Below are positions 8,349 to 18,938 of a stretch of 64,000 nt of DNA, piece by piece (position 1 is the first letter of the stretch; every line of letters starts with the position of its first letter). The DNA lies in NCBI RefSeq assembly GCF_014635285.1, contig NZ_BMCR01000005.1, forward strand, positions 1-64,000. Direction: 5' to 3'. A model generated the notes under the pieces. It was not told the origin of the DNA, searched no databases, and saw only the letters and a program-made list of their open reading frames with translations. Made by a program: the position numbers and the translations under genes. Source of the stretch: Stappia taiwanensis (GTDB taxonomy: Bacteria > Pseudomonadota > Alphaproteobacteria > Rhizobiales > Stappiaceae).

Positions 8349-9896
8349 TCATTCCCACTCGATGGTTCCCGGCGGCTTGGAGGTCACGTCATAGACGACG
8401 CGGTTGATGCCCTTGACCTCGTTGATGATGCGGGTCGCGGCGCGGCCGAGGAATTCCATGTCGTAGTGGTAGAAATCCGCCGTCATGCCGTCGATGGAGG
8501 TCACCGCACGCAGCGCACAGACGAACTCATAGGTGCGCCCGTCCCCCATCACGCCGACCGTCTGCACCGGCAAGAGCACGGCAAAGGCCTGCCAGATGGC
8601 ATCGTAGAGGCCGGCCTTGCGAATCTCGTCCAGATAGATCGCATCCGCGGCCCGCAGGATGTCGAGCTTCTCGCGGGTGACCCCGCCCGGACAGCGGATA
8701 GCAAGCCCAGGTCCCGGGAACGGATGCCGGCCGATGAAGTGATCCGGCAGGCCGAGTTCCTTGCCGAGCACCCGCACCTCGTCCTTGAACAATTCGCGCA
8801 AGGGCTCGACGAGCTGCATGTTCATGCGCTCGGGCAGGCCGCCGACATTGTGATGGGACTTGATCGTCACCGACGGGCCGCCGGTGAAGGAGACGCTCTC
8901 GATCACGTCCGGATAAAGCGTTCCCTGCACCAGGAAATCCGCGCCACCCAACTTCTTCGCCTCTTCCTCGAACACCTCGATGAACAGACGGCCGATGGTC
9001 TTGCGCTTCTTTTCCGGGTCGCTCTCGCCTTCCAGCTCACCGACGAACCGATCGGCGGCATCCACCAGAATGAGCGGCAGATTGTAATGCTCGCGGAACA
9101 TGGCGACCACCTCGGCCGCCTCGTCCTTGCGCATCAAGCCATGGTCGACGAGGATGCAGGTCAGCTGATCGCCAACCGCCTCATGCGCCAGCAGCGCGGC
9201 GACGGAGGAATCGACGCCGCCGGACAGCGCGCAGATGACCTTGCCATCGCCCACCTGGCCACGGATCGCCTCGATAGCCTGCTCGCGATAGGCGGCCATG
9301 GTCCAGTCGCCCTTGAGGCCGGCGATCTTGTGCACGAAATTGGACAAGAGCTTCGCGCCGTCCGGCGTGTGCACCACCTCCGGGTGGAACTGCACGCCGT
9401 AGTAATTGCGCGCCTCGTCAGCGATGGCCGCGAAGGGCGCGCCCGTCGAGGTCGCCACCGCGCGGAAGCCCGGCGGAAGCGCCGTCACCCGATCGCCATG
9501 GCTCATCCACACCTGATGGCGCGTACCCTTGCCCCAGACCCCCTCGAACAGCGGGCATTCATCCGCGATTTCGAGGAAGGCGCGACCGAACTCGCGATGG
9601 TCGCTGCCTTCGACCTTGCCGCCAAGCTGGGCGCACATGGTCTGCTCGCCATAGCAGATGCCAAGCACCGGCAAGCCGGATTCGAACACCGCCTGCGGCG
9701 CGCGCGGACTGCCCATTTCCGTGGTGGACGCGGGACCGCCGGAAAGAATGACGGCCTTCGGCGAAAGACGCCCGAACGCCTCCTCCGCCGACTGGAACGG
9801 AACGATCTCCGAATAGACGCCCGCCTCGCGCACGCGGCGCGCGATCAGCTGGGTCACCTGGGAGCCGAAATCGATGATGAGGACGCTGTCTGTCAT
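8349..9896 (-). CDS. guaA: GMP synthase (glutamine-hydrolysing)
   Basis: A 515-residue enzyme that aminates XMP to GMP with glutamine and ATP. Residues 1-200 are a class I glutamine amidotransferase with the nucleophile C81 in [11 protein letters not shown] and the His/Glu dyad in [10 protein letters not shown]. Next is the ATP-pyrophosphatase domain with the PP-loop [14 protein letters not shown], and a C-terminal dimerisation domain ending [18 protein letters not shown], the conserved GuaA tail. Length and domain order are standard. guaB, the preceding step of the pathway, lies 3.8 kb away on the same strand with an rRNA methyltransferase between, a common alphaproteobacterial arrangement. 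Confidence 0.98.
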   Translation of the reverse strand: MTDSVLIIDFGSQVTQLIARRVREAGVYSEIVPFQSAEEAFGRLSPKAVILSGGPASTTEMGSPRAPQAVFESGLPVLGICYGEQTMCAQLGGKVEGSDHREFGRAFLEIADECPLFEGVWGKGTRHQVWMSHGDRVTALPPGFRAVATSTGAPFAAIADEARNYYGVQFHPEVVHTPDGAKLLSNFVHKIAGLKGDWTMAAYREQAIEAIRGQVGDGKVICALSGGVDSSVAALLAHEAVGDQLTCILVDHGLMRKDEAAEVVAMFREHYNLPLILVDAADRFVGELEGESDPEKKRKTIGRLFIEVFEEEAKKLGGADFLVQGTLYPDVIESVSFTGGPSVTIKSHHNVGGLPERMNMQLVEPLRELFKDEVRVLGKELGLPDHFIGRHPFPGPGLAIRCPGGVTREKLDILRAADAIYLDEIRKAGLYDAIWQAFAVLLPVQTVGVMGDGRTYEFVCALRAVTSIDGMTADFYHYDMEFLGRAATRIINEVKGINRVVYDVTSKPPGTIEWE

Positions 9897-10136
9897 GTGC
9901 TGCTTCTACCCAATGCCCACACCGTTTTGAACCGAAATTTGCGCGGTCCCGCCATGATTGTTGTGCAACGCGGGGAACTGGCCACAGATTCGCCGAAGCC
10001 GGGTGCCAAGACCTTTGACCGGGCGACACGCGCCGCCTACCCTTTGCCATGCGACGAGTCGGATTCCCCGACCGCGCCGACTCGCCGGCGAGCCGGGCGA
10101 CCCCAGCCCCTCCCCGGCACAGGACCAGACCCCGAC

Positions 10137-11342
10137 ATGTCTTCTCCGCTTCCCTACACGTCCGAGAGCGATGCCCTGGAACAGGCGGCCGCGCATGAAC
10201 GCAACGGCGATTTCGATGCGGCACTCAAGATCTATCTGACCCTTGCCCAGAACGATCCGGAGGCCATCGATAGCAAGTACCGCGCCGGCACCGCCCTGAT
10301 GCGCCGGGGCGATCTGGAGGATGCGGTCACTCTGTTGCGTCAGGTGGTGTTCGCCGCCCCCGATCACCTGCCCGCCCGCACCAATCTCGGCAATGCCCTC
10401 TTGCTGCTCGGCCAGTCGGAACCGGCGCGCGACGCCTTCGTCGCCGTTCTCGATCTCGATCCGGGCAATCGCAACGCGCTGTTCGGCCTTGCAACGATCC
10501 TGATCCGGCTCGGCGATCCTGGCCGCGCCCTTCCCCTCACCGCCCGGCTGCTGCAGGTTCTGCCCGACAGCGCGGCGGCCCTGACCCTGGACGCCGACGC
10601 CCGCGCGCCCCATGGCGACACCGCCGGGGCCATCGCCCAGTACCGGCATGCCCTGCGCGTCGACCCACAATACCTGCCGGCCCTGAAGGGGCTCGCCGAC
10701 ACGCTCTATCACCAGAACCGGCTGCAGGAGGCCGAAAGCTACGCCCGCCGCGCAATCGAGCGGCAGAAGGACGACCCGGAGCTGCTCGCCCTGCTTGGCG
10801 CAATCCTGATGGCGCGCGAAGACTGGCCGGCCGCCGTCGAGGCGCTTGGCGCCGCCTTCGACCGCGACAGCAACAATCCCGCGCCGCTGGTGCAGATGAG
10901 CCTTGCCTGCCGCCGCTCGGGCGATCTGGCCGGCGCCATCCACCACGCGCAGCGCGCCTGGACGCTGGCGCCGATGGACAAGACCGCCGGCAACGCGCTC
11001 GGCGCCGCCCTTGCTGCCGCCGGCGAAGCCAAGGGCGCTCGGGAAGTCCTGATGGCGGGCGGGGACCGGAGCAAGCTGCCCGCGCACCTGTGGTCGGGGC
11101 TTGGTGCCCTGCAGGCGCGATTACTCGAGGACGAGGCCAAGGCGCGCGAGGAAGCCTTGCAAGCCACTGCAGCCGCCACCTTCGAAGCGGACGACGCCGC
11201 TCCAGAGTACCGTGCGCCGGAGCAAGGCGACCAGGATATCCCCGCCGCGGAGCCAGTTCAGGCCGAAGAGGATGGCCGGCGGCAGACCCCCTGGGAGACC
11301 ACTGGTGAGCCGGAGACCTTGCCGCTCTTTCCCGAAGACTGA
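10137..11342 (+). CDS. tetratricopeptide repeat protein
   Basis: A 401-residue protein made of tandem TPR units through about residue 330, seen as repeated A-x-x-L-x-x-x-P-x-x-x-x-A-x-x-x-L-G-x-x patterns such as VVFAAPDHLPARTNLGNALL and LRVDPQYLPALKGLADTLY. The C-terminus is acidic and Ala/Glu-rich. The frame stays open far upstream over guaA, but ATG 10137 starts the protein-like sequence directly before the first repeat; upstream residues are Pro/Arg-rich noise. There is no signal peptide, so it is probably a cytoplasmic scaffold. It is divergent from guaA, with 240 bases between starts. Partner and function are unknown. Confidence 0.8.
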   Translation: MSSPLPYTSESDALEQAAAHERNGDFDAALKIYLTLAQNDPEAIDSKYRAGTALMRRGDLEDAVTLLRQVVFAAPDHLPARTNLGNALLLLGQSEPARDAFVAVLDLDPGNRNALFGLATILIRLGDPGRALPLTARLLQVLPDSAAALTLDADARAPHGDTAGAIAQYRHALRVDPQYLPALKGLADTLYHQNRLQEAESYARRAIERQKDDPELLALLGAILMAREDWPAAVEALGAAFDRDSNNPAPLVQMSLACRRSGDLAGAIHHAQRAWTLAPMDKTAGNALGAALAAAGEAKGAREVLMAGGDRSKLPAHLWSGLGALQARLLEDEAKAREEALQATAAATFEADDAAPEYRAPEQGDQDIPAAEPVQAEEDGRRQTPWETTGEPETLPLFPED

Positions 11343-11364
11343 GCGGCGCCCCTAAAAAGCATGA

Positions 11365-11383
11365 CGGGCCGGAAAACGGCCCG
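11365..11383. terminator. hairpin after the TPR gene
   Basis: A 7-base perfect stem (cgggccg with cggcccg) with a 5-base loop lies 22 bases after the TPR stop codon. It has no T-run, so termination is likely but not certain. An almost identical hairpin sits at 11565-11583. Confidence 0.5.
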
Positions 11384-11416
11384 CCAGACTGCTGACAAAA
11401 GGCTACGGCACTTTCC

Positions 11417-11537
11417 GCGTCATCCCGGGCAAGCCTTGGCGCGACCCGGGATCGGAGAGCCGAAAGACGCGCGTTTTCAATAGACTGAAACCGAAAGGCC
11501 GTGCCTCTCCGATCCCGGCTCGGGGGCCGGATGACGC
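11417..11537. repeat. 121-bp imperfect palindromic element (REP/MITE-like)
   Basis: The outer arms gcgtcatcc (11417-11425) and ggatgacgc (11529-11537), and the inner arms cgggatcggagag (11447-11459) and ctctccgatcccg (11505-11517), are perfectly complementary, with partly paired sequence between them. The cgtcatcccgggc...cccgggatc wording is typical of short palindromic repeats dispersed between genes in alphaproteobacteria. It lies between two convergent genes and codes for nothing visible. Whether other copies exist in the genome cannot be seen here. Confidence 0.6.
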
Positions 11538-11564
11538 CCTGAAAGAGCTTTGTCATCACACTCA

Positions 11565-11583
11565 CGGGCCGGAGACCGGCCCG
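11565..11583. terminator. hairpin after the RsmB-type gene
   Basis: An 8-base perfect stem (cgggccgg with ccggcccg) has a 3-base loop, 51 bases downstream of the stop codon of the minus-strand methyltransferase gene. It closely copies the hairpin at 11365-11383 and mirrors it about the palindromic element, so each convergent gene ends in a similar stem. Confidence 0.5.
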
Positions 11584-11634
11584 CCTGTTGATGCTCTGCG
11601 GATCAGCGCCGAGGCGCAATCGGCCGCGCGACCG

Positions 11635-12933
11635 TTACCCCTCCTCGCGCCGGCGCAACAGGCCGATGAAGAAGCCATCGGTGCCGGTCGTTGCCGGGCT
11701 GAGCGTGGCATAGCCCTCTTCGGAAAAGCGCGGCCGGGCCGCATCCTCGCCGAACAGCGCGCCCCAGCGCTCCCCCAGCGATACCGGCTCGAACGCCGCG
11801 TTGCGAGCCAGGAAGGCGCCAAGCTGCTGCTGATTCTCGCAAGGCAGAAGCGAACAGGTGGCATAGAGAAGATGCCCGCCGGGACGGACGAAACCGCAAG
11901 CGGCATCGAGCACCTGGCTCTGTTCCCTGAGCCGGCCTTGCAAGGCGTTTTCCGTCACCCGCCACTTGGAATCGGGACGCCGGCGCCACACCCCGGTGCC
12001 CGAGCAGGGCACATCGAGGAACACCAGATCCATCCGGTCCTTCAGATCGTCGAGTGTCGCGGCCTGCGGATCGCGAACCTGCACATTGCGCGCGCCGGAC
12101 CGCTGCAGCCGCTCATAGATCGGCGCCAGCCGCAGCTTCAGCGCGTCATGCGCGTAGATCTGCCCGCGGTTGCCCAGCTCTCCGGCCAGCGCCAGCGTCT
12201 TGCCGCCGCCACCGGCGCAATAATCCAGCACCTGGGTCGGCGCCAGCGACGTCGCCACCAGGGCGGCGAGCTGGCTTGCCTCGTCCTGAAGCTCGAACCA
12301 GCCCTTGCGAAACCCTTCCTCGGCCTGCACATGCGGGGCCTTGTCCTTGGCCCGTGCCGGCGGCAGGCGCAAGCCCACCGGCGAGATCGGCGTCGGCTCC
12401 AGCGGCAGATGCCCCATGCGCCGGATCACCCGGTCGCGGTCGCCCTTGAGCCGATTGACCCGCAGGTCGATCGGTGCCCGCCGGGCCAGCGCCTGCCCCT
12501 CGGCAACCGCATCCGCGCCATAGGCGGCCGCGAATTGTGACCAGAGCCACTCGGGAACATCGGCGCGAACATGATCCGCCGCACCGTCCAGATCGGCAGA
12601 TTCGAGCCGTGCCCGTTCCTCCGCCGTTGCCGGCTCCGGTGCGAAACGGTCGTCCGCAAGGGCAGCGACGAGACCGTCGACGCCGAACTCCCAGGTCAGC
12701 GCATAGGTTGCAAGGATATGCGCCCGCGCCCCGGTGCTGCCCATGATGTGGCTCAGCGACAGTTTGTGCCGCAGCGCGTCGAACACCAGGTTGCCGATCA
12801 CCAACCGGTCGCCCGAACCGGCGAAGCGGTTGCGGCGCCCCCATTCCTTCAGCCCATCCTGTACGGGCCGCCGGTAGGTATCGACCTCGGTCAGGACATC
12901 AATCGCCGCGGCCAGCCGGCCTCCATCCTTCAT
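11635..12933 (-). CDS. RsmB/NOP-family rRNA (cytosine-C5) methyltransferase
   Basis: A 432-residue SAM-dependent RNA m5C methyltransferase. The N-terminal third is helical and resembles the NusB-like or RNA-binding region. The catalytic domain has the SAM-binding motif VLDYCAGGGGKTLALA, the motif IV LDVPCSGTGVWRR with the product-releasing Cys, and motif VI LLYATCSLLPCEN with the nucleophilic Cys. Alphaproteobacterial members next to guaA/guaB are usually annotated RsmB, which methylates 16S rRNA position 967, but the exact target base cannot be read from sequence. It lies between guaB and guaA on the same strand as both. Confidence 0.92.
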   Translation of the reverse strand: MKDGGRLAAAIDVLTEVDTYRRPVQDGLKEWGRRNRFAGSGDRLVIGNLVFDALRHKLSLSHIMGSTGARAHILATYALTWEFGVDGLVAALADDRFAPEPATAEERARLESADLDGAADHVRADVPEWLWSQFAAAYGADAVAEGQALARRAPIDLRVNRLKGDRDRVIRRMGHLPLEPTPISPVGLRLPPARAKDKAPHVQAEEGFRKGWFELQDEASQLAALVATSLAPTQVLDYCAGGGGKTLALAGELGNRGQIYAHDALKLRLAPIYERLQRSGARNVQVRDPQAATLDDLKDRMDLVFLDVPCSGTGVWRRRPDSKWRVTENALQGRLREQSQVLDAACGFVRPGGHLLYATCSLLPCENQQQLGAFLARNAAFEPVSLGERWGALFGEDAARPRFSEEGYATLSPATTGTDGFFIGLLRRREEG

Positions 12934-13342
12934 GTCGCACTCGTTCCTTCAGTCAGCACCGCCGCGCTCCGGGCGCGGCCCTTGCTTGATCACCCGACAT
13001 CCCGTTCCACCCGGCACCCGGGCAGTCGAAAGGGCGGCCCGCCCCATGACAGCAAACCGCCAGCGGGCGTCCGGTCGGGTCTCTTATGTTTTCGATCCGG
13101 AATACAGGACCTGACCTATCCCATCCGCGCGCCCTTGCCAACGCCCGCGCGCACCACACGCCCCCCAACCGCACGGAAGCCGCACGAAGAGAAAAAGAGA
13201 AAACAACTCAGGGTCGATATGAAATCGCAAATAATACCAATGCACACCAAGAACTCAACCATAGCGTGTTATGCCGTTACTACAAAATAACGATCACATA
13301 ACGACAAATGACGTTTCCTGCATGAAACCGGAGGCCGTAGCC
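12934..13342. other. intergenic region, no gene seen
   Basis: These 409 bases separate the divergent RsmB-type gene and the small gene at 13343. The part near 13190-13320 is clearly more AT-rich than its surroundings and probably holds the promoter of the small gene. No open frame here has a convincing start or family resemblance. Confidence 0.5.
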
Positions 13343-13588
13343 ATGCAGGATCTTACTCAAGGCACAATCGACACCAGTGCAACACTTGACCCGGACAAGG
13401 AAATTCGGGCCTGGAAAGCTTTTTTCGCCTATGCCGCCGAGGACTTGCGGGGGAACTCACCGGAACTGCTTGTCGCCTGCGCCCATCGCCTTCTTGAGAT
13501 GGCGCATGAAAAAAGTGCGGCGGAGGGCGGCACCCCGTCGCTGGCAGTAGCGTCCAAAACGAACCTTGCCGCCTCCCCCTCGACCTGA
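13343..13588 (+). CDS. small conserved-looking hypothetical protein, 81 aa
   Basis: The protein starts MQDLTQGTIDTSATLDPDKE. The ATG at 13343 is preceded by GGAGG with 8 bases between, whereas the earlier in-frame ATG at 13322 has no site, so 13343 is preferred. The middle third is a predicted amphipathic helix pair (WKAFFAYAAEDLR, ELLVACAHRLLEMAHEK), and the tail is polar and Ala/Ser-rich. There is no signal peptide and no membrane segment. It is bounded by an AT-rich upstream region and a strong bidirectional terminator, which supports a real gene. I do not recognise the family. Confidence 0.6.
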   Translation: MQDLTQGTIDTSATLDPDKEIRAWKAFFAYAAEDLRGNSPELLVACAHRLLEMAHEKSAAEGGTPSLAVASKTNLAASPST

Positions 13589-13628
13589 GACGGCGCGCCG
13601 GGCGCAATCATCAACAAAGGGCCGACAT

Positions 13629-13668
13629 AAAGAACGGGCGCGGGTCATGAGACCCGCGCCCGTTCTTT
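13629..13668. terminator. bidirectional intrinsic terminator
   Basis: Perfect 18-base arms (13629-13646 and 13651-13668) flank a 4-base loop. The arms begin AAAGAA and end TTCTTT, so both strands have an A/T-edged G/C stem. It lies between the small plus-strand gene and the end of minus-strand guaB and would stop both transcripts. Confidence 0.85.
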
Positions 13669-13691
13669 CAATGCGCCGGAGATTGGTCCGC

Positions 13692-15533
<1,842 letters not shown>

Positions 15534-16241
15534 CTATTCGCCCTCGCTGTCCCGTCCGCGAAATCCCTTCGCCAGAACGTAGAGCTCGGGGCTTTCCTTG
15601 CGGCTTGCCGGCGGCTTCACATGGGCAATGCTCTGGTAGTCCCGCTTCAGCTCGGCGAGCAGCCCGCCTTCCGTACCGCCGCGAAACACCTTGGACAGGA
15701 ATGCACCGCCCGGCGCCAGGTTCTCCCGGGCAAATTCCGCCGCCACCTCGAACAGGTGAGTCGTGCGCAGGTGATCGGTCTGGCGATGGCCCGTGGTGGG
15801 CGCCGCCATGTCCGACATCACCAGATCTGGCAACTCACCGCCAAGCGCCTCCATCAGCATCTGCGGCGCATCCTCGTCGAGGAAATCCTTGAGCAGCAGC
15901 CGCACACCCGGCAGCGGCTCCATTTCCAGATAGTCGATGCCGACAATGCGCGGATCGGTGTCGGTGGATCCGGTGATCGTCGCGGCGACCTGACACCAGC
16001 CACCAGGGGCCGCGCCCAGGTCGACAATGCGCATACCCGGCTTCAGCAGCTTGTGCTTGTCGTTGATTTCCAACAGCTTGTAGGCCGCGCGCGAGCGATA
16101 GCCGTCGATCTTGGAGCGACGCACATAAGGGTCGTTCAATTGCCGCTGCAGCCAGCGCGTCGACGAGGTCTTGCGCCGCTTCGCGGTCTTCACCCGCTCG
16201 AACATTCCGCGGTCACCGTGGCCGCGCCCCGATCCGCTCAT
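15534..16241 (-). CDS. rlmE: 23S rRNA (uridine-2552-2'-O)-methyltransferase RlmE (FtsJ/RrmJ)
   Basis: A 235-residue FtsJ-type methyltransferase that uses SAM to 2'-O-methylate U2552 in the 23S A-loop, late in 50S assembly. The SAM motif is [16 protein letters not shown]. The K-D-K-E catalytic set is visible: Lys in [16 protein letters not shown], Asp in [14 protein letters not shown], Lys in [12 protein letters not shown] and Glu in [17 protein letters not shown] basic N-terminal extension of about 25 residues is usual in alphaproteobacteria. Its ATG overlaps the TGA of the upstream Ppx/GppA gene (ATGA), so the two are translationally coupled. Confidence 0.96.
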   Translation of the reverse strand: MSGSGRGHGDRGMFERVKTAKRRKTSSTRWLQRQLNDPYVRRSKIDGYRSRAAYKLLEINDKHKLLKPGMRIVDLGAAPGGWCQVAATITGSTDTDPRIVGIDYLEMEPLPGVRLLLKDFLDEDAPQMLMEALGGELPDLVMSDMAAPTTGHRQTDHLRTTHLFEVAAEFARENLAPGGAFLSKVFRGGTEGGLLAELKRDYQSIAHVKPPASRKESPELYVLAKGFRGRDSEGE

Positions 16242-18001
16242 CCGTTCTTCCTTCCACGCCGCGACTGGCGCGCCGGACCATCCCGGCGCCAGACCTGATC
16301 GGCCGCCATCAGTTCCATCAAGATTCCCTCGCGCAATCCCCGGTCGGCCACACGCAGCCGCTGGCAGGGCCAGCGCCGGCGAATTGCCTCCAGAATCGCG
16401 CAGCCGGCAAGCACAAGATCGGCACGATCAGCGCCAATACAAGGGTTACCGACCCGCTCCTCATAGGGCATGGCGCGCAACCGCTCAATCATCGCGGCCA
16501 CATCCGCCGTTTCCATCCACGCCCCATCCACCCGGCGCCGGTCGTAGCGCTTCAGGCCGAAATGCACGCCGGCCAGGGTGGTGACCGTGCCGGAGGTGCC
16601 GAGCATATGCACCTTGCCGCCGCAAATCGCCTCGGTCAGCTCCCGTCCGAGCGAGAACGCCTCCAGATGCTGGCGGGCGTCATCCACCATCGCCTCAAAG
16701 GCATCGGGCGACACATGCCGCCCGCCGTGCCGCTCCGCCAGATTGACCACGCCGACCGGCAGGGAGATCCACGACCGGATAAAGCGGGTCAAGGCGAACC
16801 CGCGCGCGCCGCAGCGATTGCGCAGATCCAGCCAGACGATCTCCGAAGACCCGCCGCCGATGTCAAACAGCACCACCCCGTTGGCATCCGGATCGACCAG
16901 CGACGCACAGCCGGCCACCGCCAGCCGGGCCTCTGTCTCGCGCGAGGCGATTTCCAGCGCCAGCCCGGTTTCCTCGCGCACCCGCTCGATGAACAGCGGC
17001 CCGTTTTCCGCCGCCCGGCAGGCCTCGGTGGCGATCAGCCGCGCCCGGGCCACCCCCCGGTCCTGCATCTTGTCGCGGCAACTGGCCAGCGCCTCGATCG
17101 CCCGGTCCATCGCCGCGTCGCCGAGCCGGTTGTTGTGCCCCAGCCCCTCGCCCAGCCGGACGATCCGCGAAAAGGCATCGACCACCCGGAAGCCCCGGCT
17201 CTCCGGCCGGGCCACCAGCAGGCGGCAATTGTTGGTGCCCAGATCCAGCGCCGCATAAAGCCGCTGCGGCGAGACAAAGCGGGTCGGAGACCGTCCGCGC
17301 GTACGCTCGGCACTCCCGGAGGCGCCCGCCCCACCACTCTCGCGGCCCTCACGCGGCGCACGGCCGCCCTTTGGCACAGCGCCGCGCGAAGCCTCTCCAT
17401 GCGGACCACTGCCCTGCGAGGGAGCCGCACCGGCCGGCACCGCGCCTTGCGGGCCTCCGGACGCCTTGCCCCCGCGCCCGGTGCGCTCCGCCCGGCCGGC
17501 TCTTTCTCCCCGGGACGGTCTGGCCGCCCGGGAGAGCTTTTCCGAGGACCGGCGTCGCCCGGACCGGTTGGCGCCCTCCTGCGCGTCGCCGGCGCCCCGC
17601 CCGGTCTCCCGGCCTGCGCTGCCCTCGGCAGCACCTGCGGGGGAAAACTTCCCGGCCCGGCGTTCGGCGCGATTCGGCCGCCGTCGCTTCTTGCAGTTTG
17701 TCGCGGATTTCCCCTCGCCGGCCCGGTGACCCTGCGTCTCCCGCAAGTCCCGGCGCTCAAGCGTTTCCTTTCGTTGCGGCCCATCTTTCGGTGGACCGGT
17801 CATTCGCGTTTCCCGACCCGGCGCGGATGTCGCCTGACGATCCGCGGAGCCCGCCGCACCAAACACCGGATCCTGTTCGGACCGCTGCTTGCGCCTTCTG
17901 CGGGAGCGACGCCGTGCGCCCTTGCGCTGCGGCGTGCCCTCCGTTGCCGCGTCGGGATCCGGTCGGTCCTTGCCCGAACCGAACTGTCCCGATTCGCTCA
18001 C
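16238..18001 (-). CDS. Ppx/GppA phosphatase with long basic N-terminal extension
   Basis: The C-terminal half, from [18 protein letters not shown] to the end (about residues 246-587), is an ASKHA-fold exopolyphosphatase/guanosine-pentaphosphatase domain, with phosphate loops DLGTNN and [15 protein letters not shown] and the motif [14 protein letters not shown]. The family hydrolyses polyphosphate or pppGpp. The first about 245 residues are low-complexity and rich in Arg, Gly, Ala, Ser and Pro, with a RRRSRRRRK run, probably disordered and nucleic-acid or polyP binding. The open frame continues to 18229, but GTG 18001 has an AAGGGA site 5 bases away and is preferred. Overlaps rlmE by 4 bases. 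Confidence 0.88.
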   Translation of the reverse strand: MSESGQFGSGKDRPDPDAATEGTPQRKGARRRSRRRRKQRSEQDPVFGAAGSADRQATSAPGRETRMTGPPKDGPQRKETLERRDLRETQGHRAGEGKSATNCKKRRRPNRAERRAGKFSPAGAAEGSAGRETGRGAGDAQEGANRSGRRRSSEKLSRAARPSRGERAGRAERTGRGGKASGGPQGAVPAGAAPSQGSGPHGEASRGAVPKGGRAPREGRESGGAGASGSAERTRGRSPTRFVSPQRLYAALDLGTNNCRLLVARPESRGFRVVDAFSRIVRLGEGLGHNNRLGDAAMDRAIEALASCRDKMQDRGVARARLIATEACRAAENGPLFIERVREETGLALEIASRETEARLAVAGCASLVDPDANGVVLFDIGGGSSEIVWLDLRNRCGARGFALTRFIRSWISLPVGVVNLAERHGGRHVSPDAFEAMVDDARQHLEAFSLGRELTEAICGGKVHMLGTSGTVTTLAGVHFGLKRYDRRRVDGAWMETADVAAMIERLRAMPYEERVGNPCIGADRADLVLAGCAILEAIRRRWPCQRLRVADRGLREGILMELMAADQVWRRDGPARQSRRGRKNG

Positions 18002-18576
18002 CTTTATCCCTTGCCGGCACGCCTGGCGCGCCTGATTCTGCTGCGCAGCCTCCTTACCCCTACCGGGCGGCGCTGCGGCTATGGCTGTTGCCCGCAGTTT
18101 AGCAGCTTGACGGCCAGCCGCAATCCGTGCGGCTCCAGGGTCCTCGCCCATGAATGAGGCTGACATGGCGCGGGAAATGACGAGAGACTGCGAGGAAGGG
18201 CGTGTGGAGCGGGCTTGTTGCCCGGTCAACCGCGCTGACGATGCGAGGGTAAAGCCATTGCCATGTCCTGAAGGATTTGACCGGATTGCGCCTGCTCATG
18301 CGTCGCGAAAGGCTTGAAAATGCACCACATTTCCTGCGCTTCCGCACCTCGATCAGGAGCAATCCGTCTCAAACCATTTCGAACTCATTTATGAGTCTGC
18401 GCCCTTTTATGAGCTTGCCCCCTGGCGCTCGTCCACAGCCCGTGCCGGAATTCTCTTTTGCGAGGGTTGACAGCAAGCCATCAGCTTCATAAAAACCCCT
18501 CACATTCGCTGCTCCGGCGGCGACGACCCGCGTTTCCCGGCAGACTCTGCCACTTTCGAAACAGCGGTCACGGCTT
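18002..18576. other. upstream region of ppx/gppA and of the tRNA, no gene seen
   Basis: This 575-base stretch contains the possible N-terminal continuation of the phosphatase frame (up to 18229) and then an uncharacterised segment leading to tRNA-Gln. Open frames on the plus strand near 18277-18492 lack ribosome binding sites and protein-like composition. The tRNA promoter must lie just before 18577. Confidence 0.45.
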
Positions 18577-18650
18577 TGGGGAATAGGTTAACGGTAGACC
18601 CGCGGACTCTGACTCCGTTAGTCCTGGTTCGAATCCAGGTTCCCCAGCCA
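18577..18650 (+). tRNA. tRNA-Gln (anticodon CTG)
   Basis: A complete cloverleaf can be drawn: acceptor tggggaa/ttcccca, a D-arm, anticodon stem gcgga/tccgt with loop ctctgac (anticodon CTG), T-arm cctgg-ttcgaat-ccagg, discriminator G and encoded CCA. It reads CAG glutamine codons. A run of six T follows the CCA directly at 18651-18656, serving as a terminator. The length of 74 bases is normal for this tRNA. Confidence 0.96.
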
Positions 18651-18938
18651 TTTTTTCTCAAGGCATCTATCCGGTCTTGATCTCGTCAAGACGCTCTTGC
18701 ACTCTCCGCACACCTTGGCGAGGGGCTGCGCAAATTCTGGACGTGCCTTCGACTCCAAGTGACAAATTTGGACTCGAAAAGTACCCGCGTGGCACTGCCC
18801 GGCCTAATTGGCAGGCAAGGCTGGCGGGTCAATTCGCGCCGTGAAAGCCTCAGTCAGGCAAGTGACTTTGCTGGCGACTGGTATCGACTGTGGTTTCTGA
18901 TCAGGCCGTTCCGTTTAAAGTCTGATCACGAGCCGCGG

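Noticed and set aside
8466-10136. Long plus-strand frame running through guaA into the TPR gene
   Set aside because: Only the part from 10137 has TPR-like sequence; the rest is antisense to guaA with Arg/His-rich composition and no start site.
17035-18102. Plus- and minus-strand Arg/Pro-rich frames over the phosphatase extension
   Set aside because: They are shadow frames of the low-complexity N-terminal extension.
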